DNA of 64,000 nt from Cedecea sp000277545. GTDB taxonomy: Bacteria > Pseudomonadota > Gammaproteobacteria > Enterobacterales > Enterobacteriaceae. This document shows positions 1 to 8,397 of this stretch, piece after piece. Below the pieces are notes generated by a model that saw only the letters and a program-made list of their open reading frames with translations, searched no databases and was not told the origin of the DNA. Each line of letters starts with the position of its first letter. Position 1 is the stretch's first letter. The stretch lies in assembly GCA_050847315.1 (NCBI GenBank), contig CP193791.1. One strand, given 5' to 3'. A program made the translations under genes and the position numbers.

Positions 1-229
1 CTTCCTGTTCTGCAATTTTAGCTGCAACGGTCATCATCCGCCCCAGCGCAAGCTCGTGTTCAGCTTTAACGTCATTGGCCGTTGGGATAAGCACGTTTGG
101 AATGATGAGGATGTGGGTGGGTGCCTGAGGGGAAATATCACGAAACGCGGTGACCAGTTCGTCCTGGTAAACCACATCCGCCGGAATTTCACGACGAATA
201 ATTTTACTGAAAATAGTTTCTTCGGCCAT
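1..229 (-). CDS. hinT: HinT purine nucleoside phosphoramidase, N-terminal part (cut by window edge)
   Basis: Reading from the ATG at 227-229 gives 76 codons beginning MAEETIFSKIIRREIP, nearly identical to the start of E. coli HinT (119 aa). HinT is a cytosolic HIT-family hydrolase that cleaves adenosine phosphoramidates and acyl-adenylates. The visible part holds the N-terminal beta sheet (HILIIPN) and the first long helix. The HIT motif (HxHxH) lies beyond the left edge, so the active site cannot be checked. An AAGGA ribosome site lies about 7 bases upstream of the ATG. In E. coli K-12 fhuE lies between hinT and ptsG; here it does not. Confidence 0.95.
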   Translation of the reverse strand, partial: MAEETIFSKIIRREIPADVVYQDELVTAFRDISPQAPTHILIIPNVLIPTANDVKAEHELALGRMMTVAAKIAEQE

Positions 230-356
230 GAGCTGTTCCTTGAAGGAGAAAACGGTGTTGGGAGTATGAGCGAGGCGCTCATTTGACTCAACCTTCTGCA
301 CGCTTTTCTTTCGTTAAGTGCTGGCCTTTAAAACAAATTCGTCTTTTTTCAGTAAC

Positions 357-381
357 AAAAAAGAGAGGCTTTCGCCTCCCT
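357..381 (-). terminator. Second terminator-like hairpin downstream of ptsG
   Basis: Read on the minus strand it is a GGGAGGC stem, GAAA loop and GCCTCTC arm (one G-U pair) followed by a T run. It nearly duplicates the hairpin at 518-541. Confidence 0.7.
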
Positions 382-517
382 TTAGACTTCTGATAAACCG
401 CCGTCGAGAGAAGAAATACCAGACGACGCGTCAAAAAACGGGAAAATCAATGCGTTGATTTTCGGCTGATAACCACAAAGCGGGAAAAACCACGCTTTTT
501 CCCTCTTTGTCTGCAAC

Positions 518-541
518 AAAAAAGGGAGGCTTTCGCCTCCC
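518..541 (-). terminator. Intrinsic terminator of ptsG
   Basis: On the minus strand: GGGAGGC, GAAA tetraloop, GCCTCCC, then six T, starting about 20 bases past the ptsG stop. This is a textbook Rho-independent terminator. Confidence 0.9.
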
Positions 542-561
542 TTATCGCTCCCCGAACAAAC

Positions 562-1995
562 TTAGTTGTTACGGATCCACTCATCCATTTCGGTTTTCAG
601 GTTATCGGACTTGGTGCCGAAAATAGCCTGAACGCCGGAACCTGCGACAACCACACCTGCTGCACCCAGTTTTTTCAGGCCAGCCTGGTCAACTTTTGCC
701 ACGTCGGCCACGCTAACGCGCAGACGGGTGATACAAGCGTCGAGGTTAGTGATGTTTTCTTTACCGCCGAAAGCGCTAACCAGAGCAGGTGCCATTTCGC
801 TGGTTACGCCAGCGGTGGTTTCTGCGGTGGCGTCTTCACGACCCGGGGTTTTCAGATCCAGTGCCTTAATCAGTACGCGGAAGATGGTGTAGTACACGAT
901 CGCGTAGCAGATACCGACAATCGGGAACAGCCACAGTTTGCTGCTGTTACCGCTCAGCACGATGAAGTCAATCAGACCGTGAGAGAAGGACGTCCCGTCA
1001 CGCATGCCCAGCAGGATACAGATAGGGAATGCCAGACCCGCCAGAATCGCGTGAATGATGTACAGGATCGGGGCCACGAACATGAAGGAGAATTCGATTG
1101 GCTCGGTGATACCGGTCAGGAACGAAGTCAGCGCCGCGGAGATCATGATCCCGCCCACTTTTGCACGGTTCTCTGGTTTAGCAGAGTGCCAGATAGCAAT
1201 GGCCGCAGCCGGCAGGCCGTACATTTTGAACAGGAAGCCGCCGGACAGTTTGCCCGCAGTCGGGTCACCTGCCATGTAGCGAGGGATGTCGCCGTGGAAC
1301 ACCTGGCCCGCAGCGTTGGTGTATTCACCGATCTGCATCTGGAATGGAACGTTCCAGATATGGTGCAGACCAAACGGTACCAGGCAGCGCTCGATGAAGC
1401 CATAGATACCGAAGGCAACAACCGGGTTCTGGTATGCAGCCCACTGAGAGAAGGTCTGGATAGCCGTACCGATTGGTGGCCAGATGAAGGACAGCACTAC
1501 GCCAGTGAAGATAGCCGCCAGACCGGAGATAATCGGTACAAAGCGTTTACCGGCGAAGAAGCCCAGATACTCAGGCAGCTTGATGCGGTAGAAACGGTTG
1601 AACATGTATGCCGCAATTGCACCGGAGATAATACCGCCAAGCACGCCGGTATCCGCCAGGTGTTTAGCTGCAATTTCTTCCGCAGGCAGGTGCAGGACCA
1701 GAGGCGCGACCACGGCCATGGTTTTCACCATGATGCCATAGGCAACAACCGACGCCAGGGCAGATACGCCATCGTTGTTAGTGAAGCCCAGTGCCACACC
1801 GATAGCGAAGATAAGCGGCATGTTGGCGAAGACTGAACCGCCCGCTTCCGCCATAACGTGAGAGACAACGACCGGCAGCCAGCTGAAGTTTGCAGACCCG
1901 ACGCCCAGCAGGATACCTGCGATAGGCAGTACGGAGACTGGCAGCATCAGCGATTTACCCACCTTTTGCAGGTTAGCAAATGCATTCTTAAACAT
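562..1995 (-). CDS. ptsG: Glucose-specific PTS enzyme IICB
   Basis: The 477-aa product has the same length as E. coli PtsG. It imports glucose through the inner membrane and phosphorylates it to glucose-6-phosphate, taking phosphate from IIA-Glc. The N-terminal ~380 residues form the multi-pass EIIC domain (GFIERCLVPFGLHHIWN, GITEPIEFSF). A linker leads to the EIIB domain with the phosphocysteine motif NLDACITRLRVSV (C421 by E. coli numbering). The start is the ATG at 1993-1995 (MFKNAFANLQKVG), as in E. coli; the frame is open a little further upstream but that part is the leader. Conserved Mlc, CRP and SgrS sites lie upstream. The gene is monocistronic, with its own terminator. Confidence 0.98.
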   Translation of the reverse strand: MFKNAFANLQKVGKSLMLPVSVLPIAGILLGVGSANFSWLPVVVSHVMAEAGGSVFANMPLIFAIGVALGFTNNDGVSALASVVAYGIMVKTMAVVAPLVLHLPAEEIAAKHLADTGVLGGIISGAIAAYMFNRFYRIKLPEYLGFFAGKRFVPIISGLAAIFTGVVLSFIWPPIGTAIQTFSQWAAYQNPVVAFGIYGFIERCLVPFGLHHIWNVPFQMQIGEYTNAAGQVFHGDIPRYMAGDPTAGKLSGGFLFKMYGLPAAAIAIWHSAKPENRAKVGGIMISAALTSFLTGITEPIEFSFMFVAPILYIIHAILAGLAFPICILLGMRDGTSFSHGLIDFIVLSGNSSKLWLFPIVGICYAIVYYTIFRVLIKALDLKTPGREDATAETTAGVTSEMAPALVSAFGGKENITNLDACITRLRVSVADVAKVDQAGLKKLGAAGVVVAGSGVQAIFGTKSDNLKTEMDEWIRNN

Positions 1996-1997
1996 AA

Positions 1998-2015
1998 TAG
2001 AGAGTGCTCCTGAGT
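1998..2015 (-). promoter_or_regulatory. Conserved SgrS pairing site and ribosome site of ptsG
   Basis: On the minus strand the leader reads ACTCAGGAGCACTCTC directly before the ptsG start. This is the segment of E. coli ptsG mRNA paired by the small RNA SgrS under glucose-phosphate stress, and it includes the AGGAG ribosome site. Pairing here is inferred; SgrS itself is not in the window. Confidence 0.8.
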
Positions 2016-2094
2016 ATTTGTGCTTTTTTTGTACGCATTTACGCATCGAACCGGGGGGAGAACCGGTTCATAAACAGGACATCTAAGTGTCCTT

Positions 2095-2123
2095 TTATTT
2101 ATTACGCAGAGTAAAATAAATAA
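2095..2123 (-). promoter_or_regulatory. Mlc operator of ptsG
   Basis: On the minus strand TTATTTTACTCTGCGTAATA continues into AATAAAAGG. This matches the Mlc-binding segment of the E. coli ptsG promoter (TTACTCTGTGTAATAAATAA) almost base for base. Confidence 0.8.
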
Positions 2124-2134
2124 CGAAAACTTTG

Positions 2135-2150
2135 TTTGACGGCTATCACG
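2135..2150 (-). promoter_or_regulatory. CRP site of ptsG
   Basis: Minus-strand CGTGATAGCCGTCAAA fits GTGA-N6-TCA(C/A) and equals the CRP site upstream of the E. coli ptsG P1 promoter. The spacing to the Mlc operator is similar to E. coli. Confidence 0.75.
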
Positions 2151-2220
2151 TTTCTCAGCCGATCGCGCGAAAAACTTTCATTAATTTACATAACACGCTT
2201 ACAAATGGTTCAAAACGAGC

Positions 2221-2248
2221 GTGCACCGCTCATTTTATGGCGGTGCAC
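2221..2248 (-). terminator. Hairpin after ycfH
   Basis: Perfect 9-bp arms (GTGCACCGC and GCGGTGCAC) flank a 10-base loop, about 50 bases past the ycfH stop. The following T run is short (GCTCGTTTTG), so it is a likely but not ideal terminator for the long fab-to-ycfH transcript. Confidence 0.55.
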
Positions 2249-2296
2249 TTTACTCGCTTAGGCTATTAATTACGAGCTTTAAAATAACTATGAATT

Positions 2297-3091
2297 TCAG
2301 AGAGATTGCAGGCGGGATAAGGGGACGTGGAACAAATCAGCAAAGTTCTGCGTGGTGGCAATAGCCAGTTCTTCCAGCGAAACGCCCTTCAGTACGGCCA
2401 TATATTCGGCAACATCACGCGTCATAGCAGGCTGGTTTTCTTTCCCGCGATGTGGCACTGGTGCAAGATACGGGGAGTCCGTTTCCACCAGCATTCTGTC
2501 CAGCGGGACATAACGCGCGGCGTCACGCAGCTGCTCGGCATTCCGGAAGGTCACTATCCCGGAAAAAGAGATGTAAAACCCCATATCAAGCAGTTTACCC
2601 GCCGTTTCTCTGTCTTCCGTGAAACAGTGTAGTACCCCGCCGCACTCTGTCACTTTTTCTTCCTGCAGAATGCTCAGCGTATCGGCGCGGGCATCACGGG
2701 TGTGGACGATCACTGGCTTGTTCAGCTCGCGGCCAATACGGATATGGTTCCGGAAAGATTCCTGCTGACGCGGTTTTGTTTCCGGCGTATAGAAGTAATC
2801 CAGCCCGGTTTCCCCCATTGCGATAACGCCAGGTTCGGCGGCCAGGCGGCGCAGCTCTTCAACGTCGTACTCTTCATCCTGGTTCAGCGGATGTACGCCA
2901 CATGAGAAGGCCACGTTGTTACGCTCCCCGACCAGCTCACGCATTCCCCGATAACCGTCAAGGGTAGTCGCCACAGCCAGGCAAAACTTCACGTCCCTGG
3001 CGGCCGCTTTTTCCAGAACGTCATCAACGTTTTTGTGCAGGGATTGATAATCCAGGCCATCGAGATGGCAGTGTGAGTCGACCAGAAACAT
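2297..3091 (-). CDS. ycfH: TatD-family metal-dependent hydrolase YcfH
   Basis: The 264-aa protein belongs to the TatD amidohydrolase/DNase family. The metal-binding HxH near the N-terminus is DSHCHLDG. Further signatures are MGETGLDY, VIVHTRDA, LHCFTE and ETDSPYLAP, all typical of the TIM-barrel fold. The start is the ATG at 3089-3091, the family start; the frame runs further upstream into holB only as an overlap. It follows holB by 10 bases and is the last gene of the transcript. The exact substrate of YcfH is not established; DNase activity is inferred from TatD relatives. Confidence 0.95.
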   Translation of the reverse strand: MFLVDSHCHLDGLDYQSLHKNVDDVLEKAAARDVKFCLAVATTLDGYRGMRELVGERNNVAFSCGVHPLNQDEEYDVEELRRLAAEPGVIAMGETGLDYFYTPETKPRQQESFRNHIRIGRELNKPVIVHTRDARADTLSILQEEKVTECGGVLHCFTEDRETAGKLLDMGFYISFSGIVTFRNAEQLRDAARYVPLDRMLVETDSPYLAPVPHRGKENQPAMTRDVAEYMAVLKGVSLEELAIATTQNFADLFHVPLSRLQSL

Positions 3092-3101
3092 AGTAATACT
3101 C

Positions 3102-4109
3102 TTAGAGATGATGTGAGTGAAGCAGTGCGCCGGGCTGAGCCAGACGCTCCCACGTAAGAAGACTTTCCGTGAGCAGGAGCTCACGGTTAACACCTACCAC
3201 GTTAAGCAAGGCATCGCGGCAGGTAAACCAGTGGTGAAGCAGGCTTTGCAGCACGGCCGGGGAATAACGCCCGCCGAGGCTTGCCACCAGCGGCTGCATA
3301 TCCGCGTTGGTGAGCCACGCCCCTGCCCCCTGCTGCCACTTGAGGGCATCAACCAGCAGCGCGCAAAGCCAGTGGACGCGGCGGGCAGCGTCCTCATGGT
3401 TTAATGCCGGCAAAAGCGCCAGCAGGTTGTTCGCTTCCCCAGCCTGAGTGAGCTTCTCGCAAAGCTGCTGCCGGGCCTTCCACTGTTCGGGCTGCAAAAG
3501 CGCCAGCGCGGCGGCAGGAGCCCCGGAGCTAAGCCGCAGCGAGGCCTGAAGCTCTTCCGCAGAGGCCGTTGTCTCGCGGCCCAGCCATGCCAGAGCAAAA
3601 CGCTCATCCGGGGGCGCAAGGTGCCAATAAAGGCAACGGCTGCGCAGCGTTGCGGGCAAGTGCGCGGGTTCGCGGCTGCTCAGAAAGAACCAGGTATTTC
3701 TTGGCGGCTCTTCCAGCGTTTTCAGCAACGCGTTCGCCGCGGCCTCGGTCAGCAGATCGGCATCTTTCAGCCAGACGACTTTCGCCCCGCCCTGCTGGGC
3801 GTGGCCATAAAGCTTCTCGGTGATGTCACGCACGGCATCAATTCCGAGGCTGGATTTGCCTTTTTCTACTTCAAGGGAGTAGCTGTCAGGGTGCGTACCC
3901 GCCTGCATCAGCTGGCAGCTATGGCAATGGCCGCAGCTTTTATTGCCTTCCGGGCTTTGGCACATCAGCCAGCGGCACAGGGCGTAGATTAACGCGTCGT
4001 CCCCCAGGCCCGGCAGCGCGTGAACCAGCAGCGCATGATGCCCACGCCCGGCCTGATACTGGACGATAAGCTGCTCAAACGCGCCGCGAAGCCACGGATA
4101 CCATTTCAC
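3102..4109 (-). CDS. holB: DNA polymerase III delta-prime subunit
   Basis: The 335-aa product matches HolB (334 aa in E. coli), the delta-prime part of the sliding-clamp loader. The N-terminal AAA+-like domain has the zinc-binding cysteines of SCGHCHSCQLMQAGTHPD and the LLKTLEEPP and LRSRC (sensor/arginine-finger) motifs. Like other delta-prime subunits it lacks a usable Walker A. The start is GTG (4107-4109), overlapping the tmk TAG stop by one base (TAGTG), which indicates translational coupling. The C-terminal collar domain is more divergent from E. coli than the rest. Confidence 0.96.
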   Translation of the reverse strand: MKWYPWLRGAFEQLIVQYQAGRGHHALLVHALPGLGDDALIYALCRWLMCQSPEGNKSCGHCHSCQLMQAGTHPDSYSLEVEKGKSSLGIDAVRDITEKLYGHAQQGGAKVVWLKDADLLTEAAANALLKTLEEPPRNTWFFLSSREPAHLPATLRSRCLYWHLAPPDERFALAWLGRETTASAEELQASLRLSSGAPAAALALLQPEQWKARQQLCEKLTQAGEANNLLALLPALNHEDAARRVHWLCALLVDALKWQQGAGAWLTNADMQPLVASLGGRYSPAVLQSLLHHWFTCRDALLNVVGVNRELLLTESLLTWERLAQPGALLHSHHL

Positions 4110-4747
4110 TATTGCTGCTCCCGGAACCAGCTCAGCACGGCTTCACGCACGGCCAGCGAGACGTCATCCAGCGGCTGCGTTGCGTCGATGGTTTTAATAC
4201 GGCTGTCGCGGCCTGCCAGTTCCAGATAACGCGCACGTGTGCGGTTAAAGAAGTCGATAGATTCCTGCTCAATGCGGTCAAGTTCACCCCGGGCGCGGGC
4301 GCGGGTTAACCCCACTTCAGGCGTCACGTCGAGATAAATCGTCAGGTCAGGATAAAAATCGCCCAGCACGGTGTTGCGCAGCGCCATCAATAACTGCTGG
4401 TCAATCTGACGCCCGCCGCCCTGATAGGCCTGGGTAGAGAGATCGTGGCGATCGCCGATGACCCAGCTACCACGCGCCAGGGCCGGTTTGATCACCGTTT
4501 CTACCAGTTGAATGCGCGCCGCGTAGAACATCAGCACTTCGGCTTTATCGGTCACCTTCTCATCACCGATCCCGGCATTGTTGAGCGTTAACTCACGCAG
4601 GCGCTCGGCTAGCGGAGTGCCACCGGGTTCACGCGTGAAGGTCAGCTCGCTGATACCCAGCTCTTTTAAGGTCGCCACGACCACGTTATGGGCGTTGGTT
4701 TTCCCGGCGCCTTCCAGGCCTTCGATGACGATAAATTTACTGTCCAT
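4109..4747 (-). CDS. tmk: Thymidylate kinase
   Basis: The 212-aa enzyme phosphorylates dTMP to dTDP. Motifs are the P-loop GLEGAGKT, the DR(H/Y) segment GDRHDLSTQAYQGGGR and the lid region RARARGELDRIEQE. The family start MDSKFIVIEGLEG is the ATG at 4745-4747, overlapping the end of mltG by 11 bases. The open frame upstream of it is mltG sequence in another phase. The residue after the P-loop Thr is Asn where E. coli has Thr; the P-loop consensus itself is intact. Confidence 0.97.
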   Translation of the reverse strand: MDSKFIVIEGLEGAGKTNAHNVVVATLKELGISELTFTREPGGTPLAERLRELTLNNAGIGDEKVTDKAEVLMFYAARIQLVETVIKPALARGSWVIGDRHDLSTQAYQGGGRQIDQQLLMALRNTVLGDFYPDLTIYLDVTPEVGLTRARARGELDRIEQESIDFFNRTRARYLELAGRDSRIKTIDATQPLDDVSLAVREAVLSWFREQQ

Positions 4748-5759
4748 TTTTATCCTTAAGAGCTTTGATATAGACCTGCACCGCCTTGTTATGGCTGGCG
4801 AGGTTGGTGCTAAAGGTATGACCACCCTTACCGTCAGCAACAAAATAGAGATACGGCGTTTTTGCCGGGTGCGCCGCCGCTTGCAGAGACGCTTCGCTCG
4901 GCACCGCAATCGGGCCCGGCGGCAGGCCGCTAATCACATAGGTGTTATACGGCGTGGGAGTCTCGAGATCTTTGCGCGTTAGCTTACCATTATAGCTGTC
5001 GCCCATCCCGTAGATAACGGTGGGGTCGGTTTGCAGGCGCATGCCAATACGCAGGCGGTTAATAAACACCGAGGCGACCTGGTCACGCTCGGCCGCGACC
5101 GCTGTTTCTTTTTCGATGATCGAGGCCATGGTCACCAGGTCGTTTTCGGTTTTATAGGGCAAGCCATCAACTTTGCTTTCCCAGGCCTGCGCCACGGCTT
5201 TAACCATTTTTTGATGCACGCGCTTAAGCAAAGCAACATCCGTGGTGTGGGCGGTGTACATCCAGGTGTCCGGGTAGAACCAGCCCTCGACCCATTCAGG
5301 ATGCTCAAATTTCAGCGTCTCCGCCACGGTCGCATAGCTGTCGTCTTTTAGCGTGTGCTGGATGTATGGGGCATCTCGCAGCTGCTCGAGTAAATCGCTC
5401 AGGCGCATACCTTCCACAAAACGCAGCGGGAACTGCGCCTCTTTCCCACTGGCCAGCAGTCGGAGCATATCGGTGACCGTCATCCCTGGCGTGAGGCGGT
5501 ATGTGCCAGCCTTAAATTTGGCCAGATCCGGCTCGACGCGCAGCAGCCACTGGAAAACACGCGGGCGTGTAATCAGTTTCTCTTCATAAAGCTGAGTGCC
5601 CAGAGCTAAACGTCCGGTGCCCTGCTTCAGGGTGAAAATGGTTTCCTGTTTGATCGGCAACGGCGCTTTTGCCAGCTGGCGCACCTTCCACATGCCTGCA
5701 CCGGCGGCGATGCCAAGCACAATCAGCAAAACCAGAAAGAAACGAAACATTTTTTTCAT
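4737..5759 (-). CDS. mltG: Endolytic murein transglycosylase MltG
   Basis: The 340-aa protein equals E. coli MltG (YceG) in length. It is an inner-membrane enzyme that cuts nascent glycan strands and so ends their elongation. One N-terminal membrane segment (FRFFLVLLIVLGIAAGAGMW) is followed by a LysM-like periplasmic subdomain and the YceG catalytic domain. The conserved active-site region is TMASIIEKETAV (catalytic Glu in E. coli E218), followed by LQTDPTVIYGMG and LPPGPIA. The start is the ATG at 5757-5759. It sits between pabC (10-base gap) and tmk (11-base overlap). Confidence 0.97.
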   Translation of the reverse strand: MKKMFRFFLVLLIVLGIAAGAGMWKVRQLAKAPLPIKQETIFTLKQGTGRLALGTQLYEEKLITRPRVFQWLLRVEPDLAKFKAGTYRLTPGMTVTDMLRLLASGKEAQFPLRFVEGMRLSDLLEQLRDAPYIQHTLKDDSYATVAETLKFEHPEWVEGWFYPDTWMYTAHTTDVALLKRVHQKMVKAVAQAWESKVDGLPYKTENDLVTMASIIEKETAVAAERDQVASVFINRLRIGMRLQTDPTVIYGMGDSYNGKLTRKDLETPTPYNTYVISGLPPGPIAVPSEASLQAAAHPAKTPYLYFVADGKGGHTFSTNLASHNKAVQVYIKALKDKNGQ

Positions 5760-5769
5760 CGGTAATCGG

Positions 5770-6570
5770 TTACTCACAAAGTGGGGCTAAAAAACAGTAA
5801 AGTTCACGCGATGTGTAGTCCCAGTCCTGGGCCTGGTTCACCGGTACAACCGGCATTAGCGCATTGCAAACGATCGCTTCATCCGCATCGGCCAGGGTTT
5901 CCAGACCTTCGCTGACCTCATGCAGCCGCCAGGAGGAATCCGTCAGGCACGCAATGATGCGCTGGCGCATCGTGCCATTCACGCCCGCACCGTTAATACA
6001 AGGCGTATAAACGTCGTAGCCTTTGCGCCAGAATAAATTAGCCGCACAGCATTCCACCAGGCTCCCCTGACTGTCAAGAACCAGCGCCTCCTGGGCCGCC
6101 GTCTGTTCAAGATGCGTACGAATAAGAACCTGTTCAAGCCGGTTAAGATGCTTAAGACCCGCCAGGGAAGGATTAATGCCTATTTTCACAGGACTGAGCG
6201 CCAGCCTAATCCCCTGCTCGCGCCAGGCAGGATAAAAGTCAGGGTAAGGCGACAGAGAGAGCATTCGCGTAGGCTGTGTGCAGTTCGATGCGCTGTAACC
6301 GCGCCCGCCCGCCCCGCGAGAAATAATCACCTTGAGCACGGCTTTGGTTTCAGAGGTCGCCAGCATGTCCATCTCATCACTGAGCATGGCCCAGTCAACC
6401 GGCCCTATCATCAGCGCTTCGCAGGCCTGCTGCAGGCGGCGAAGATGATCTGCCTGAAAGCGAACCCCACCATCAATAACACGGGCGGTAGTAAAGCAGC
6501 CGTCGCCAAACTGAATCGCCCGGTCGTTTGCCGGCAGCGTTTTCTGCCACTGACCATTAATAAGATACAT
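5770..6570 (-). CDS. pabC: Aminodeoxychorismate lyase
   Basis: The 266-aa PLP enzyme (269 in E. coli) releases pyruvate from 4-amino-4-deoxychorismate to give p-aminobenzoate for folate synthesis. Fold-type IV signatures are FGDGCFTTARV, the lysine-containing GLKHLNRLEQVLIR segment, EALVLDSQG and ECCAANLFW. The start is the ATG at 6568-6570. It lies 109 bases past fabF, with the fabF hairpin in between, and heads the pabC-mltG-tmk-holB-ycfH run. Confidence 0.96.
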   Translation of the reverse strand: MYLINGQWQKTLPANDRAIQFGDGCFTTARVIDGGVRFQADHLRRLQQACEALMIGPVDWAMLSDEMDMLATSETKAVLKVIISRGAGGRGYSASNCTQPTRMLSLSPYPDFYPAWREQGIRLALSPVKIGINPSLAGLKHLNRLEQVLIRTHLEQTAAQEALVLDSQGSLVECCAANLFWRKGYDVYTPCINGAGVNGTMRQRIIACLTDSSWRLHEVSEGLETLADADEAIVCNALMPVVPVNQAQDWDYTSRELYCFLAPLCE

Positions 6571-6646
6571 AGGGGTTCCTCAGGATACGGAGACACAAGG
6601 TTGCCAGAGGGATTTACGGGCGACAAGAGGGGAATTCTGAACAGCA

Positions 6647-6670
6647 AAAGGGCCCGCAAGCGGGCCCTTT
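6647..6670 (-). terminator. Strong hairpin after fabF
   Basis: Perfect 10-bp arms (AAAGGGCCCG and CGGGCCCTTT) with a 4-base loop, just past the fabF stop; the minus-strand transcript then runs TTTTGC. It should separate the fab genes partly from pabC. Confidence 0.8.
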
Positions 6671-6679
6671 CAGAAACGG

Positions 6680-7921
6680 TTAGATCTTCTTGAAGATCAA
6701 CGAACCGTTGGTACCACCGAAACCGAAGGAGTTACACAAAGTATACTCCAGGCCACTTACCTGACGAGCTTCGTGTGGCACGAAGTCCAGGTCACAGCCA
6801 ACATCCGGGTTATCGAGGTTGATGGTTGGTGGCACGGCCTGATCGCGCAGCGCAAGGATGGAATAGATAGACTCTACCGCACCCGCCGCCCCTAACAGGT
6901 GGCCCGTCATCGATTTAGTTGAGCTCACCATCACACGGCTTGCATCGGCACCAAAGATAGACTTAACCGCCTGCGTTTCAGCTTTATCACCTGCCGGTGT
7001 AGAGGTACCGTGGGCGTTGACGTAGCCAACCTGCCCTGCAGAAATCCCTGCATCGCGCAGTGCGTTTTCCATCGCCAGCGCAGCACCTGCACCGTTTTCT
7101 GGTGGAGAAGTCATGTGGTACGCATCGCTGCTCATACCAAAGCCAACAACTTCTGCATAAATTTTCGCGCCGCGTTTTTTCGCGTGTTCGTACTCTTCCA
7201 GTACGATGACCCCTGCGCCGTCGCCCAGTACGAAGCCGTCACGATCTTTATCCCACGGACGGCTTGCCGCTTGCGGATTGTCGTTACGGGTAGACAGTGC
7301 GCGCGCCGCGCCAAAACCACCAACGCCCAGCGGGCTACTGGCTTTTTCTGCACCACCTGCCAGCATTGCGTCTGCATCACCATAGGCAATGATACGTGCC
7401 GCATGGCCGATGTTGTGTACGCCAGAGGTACAAGCCGTGGCAATGGAAATGCTCGGACCACGCAGACCCAGCATGATGGTCAGGTGACCTGCCACCATAT
7501 TGACGATGGTTGAAGGCACGAAGAACGGGCTGATTTTACGAGGGCCACCGTTAACTAAAGAAGAGTGGTTCTCTTCAATAAGCGTCAGGCCACCGATACC
7601 AGAGCCGATTGCAGCGCCGATGCGGGCCGCGTTTTTTTCCGTTACTTCGAGGCCAGAATCCTGCATGGCCTGAATGCCAGCAACAATTCCATATTGAATG
7701 AATTCATCCATCTTGCGCTGATCTTTGCGCGAGATGATGTCTTCACAGTTAAAATCCTTTACTAAGCCAGCAAATTTCGTTGCGTAGGCGCTAGTATCGA
7801 AATGGTCGATCAGGCTGATGCCACTCTGACCGGCAAGGAGAGCTTTCCAGGTAGACTCTACGGTATTGCCGACAGGAGACAACATGCCCAGTCCGGTCAC
7901 AACTACACGACGCTTAGACAC
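6680..7921 (-). CDS. fabF: 3-oxoacyl-[ACP] synthase II (KAS II)
   Basis: The 413-aa condensing enzyme elongates acyl-ACP with malonyl-ACP and performs the temperature-controlled C16:1 to C18:1 step. The catalytic triad is visible: Cys in ATACTSGVHNIGHAA, His in VNAHGTSTPAGD and His in KSMTGHLLGAAG. The C-terminal FGFGGTNGSL is intact. The start is the ATG at 7919-7921, preceded by a strong GGAGG. Length and gene order equal E. coli. Confidence 0.98.
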   Translation of the reverse strand: MSKRRVVVTGLGMLSPVGNTVESTWKALLAGQSGISLIDHFDTSAYATKFAGLVKDFNCEDIISRKDQRKMDEFIQYGIVAGIQAMQDSGLEVTEKNAARIGAAIGSGIGGLTLIEENHSSLVNGGPRKISPFFVPSTIVNMVAGHLTIMLGLRGPSISIATACTSGVHNIGHAARIIAYGDADAMLAGGAEKASSPLGVGGFGAARALSTRNDNPQAASRPWDKDRDGFVLGDGAGVIVLEEYEHAKKRGAKIYAEVVGFGMSSDAYHMTSPPENGAGAALAMENALRDAGISAGQVGYVNAHGTSTPAGDKAETQAVKSIFGADASRVMVSSTKSMTGHLLGAAGAVESIYSILALRDQAVPPTINLDNPDVGCDLDFVPHEARQVSGLEYTLCNSFGFGGTNGSLIFKKI

Positions 7922-7973
7922 GTTTGTCCTCCAGGGAGGGAAAAAATACTAGTGGGACAATTCAGATAAAACT

Positions 7974-7995
7974 CAGGCGGTCGAATGACCGCCTG
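7974..7995 (-). terminator. Hairpin between acpP and fabF
   Basis: Perfect 9-bp arms (CAGGCGGTC / GACCGCCTG) with a 4-base loop, 11 bases past the acpP stop. The tail in the minus-strand transcript is AGTTTTATC, so it is a leaky terminator. This fits the need for far more AcpP than FabF. Confidence 0.7.
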
Positions 7996-8006
7996 GAGAT
8001 GTTCAC

Positions 8007-8243
8007 TTACGCCTGGTGGCCGTTGATGTAATCAATGGCAGCCTGAACGGTGGTGATTTTCTCAGCTTCTTCGTCCGGAATCTCAGTATCAAACTCTTCT
8101 TCCAGAGCCATTACCAGCTCAACGGTGTCAAGAGAATCAGCGCCCAGGTCCTCAACGAAGGAAGCGGTGTTCACTACTTCTTCTTGCTTAACGCCCAGTT
8201 GTTCGCCAATGATTTTCTTAACGCGTTCTTCGATAGTGCTCAT
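8007..8243 (-). CDS. acpP: Acyl carrier protein
   Basis: The 78-aa acidic four-helix protein is almost identical to E. coli AcpP. Ser36 in LGADSLDTVELVMALEEEF receives 4'-phosphopantetheine. It carries acyl chains through fatty acid, lipid A and phospholipid synthesis. The start is the ATG at 8241-8243 (MSTIEERVKK); the frame is open upstream but the protein start is invariant in the family. A 154-base gap to fabG leaves room for its own promoter. Confidence 0.98.
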   Translation of the reverse strand: MSTIEERVKKIIGEQLGVKQEEVVNTASFVEDLGADSLDTVELVMALEEEFDTEIPDEEAEKITTVQAAIDYINGHQA

Positions 8244-8397
8244 ACTCTTAAATTTCCTATCAAAACTCGCTTTCGCGATGGTTTTCGTAGTGTATAAAAT
8301 GTTGAAAAAGATGCAACCAAATCCCGGCTGGTCAAACCACGATTTTACGCTATTTTGCGGGCATTCGCCCAAATAACGCAAATATTTTTCACCGTGA

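Larger units (their letters stand above)
230..561. other. Gene-free hairpin array between hinT and ptsG
   Basis: This 332-base stretch has no convincing coding frame. It holds four perfect or near-perfect inverted repeats: 361-380, 442-463 (9-bp arms, GAAAATCAA), 482-503 (8-bp arms, GGGAAAAA) and 524-541. The first and last are near copies of each other and look like intrinsic terminators. E. coli K-12 carries fhuE in this position. Confidence 0.7.
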
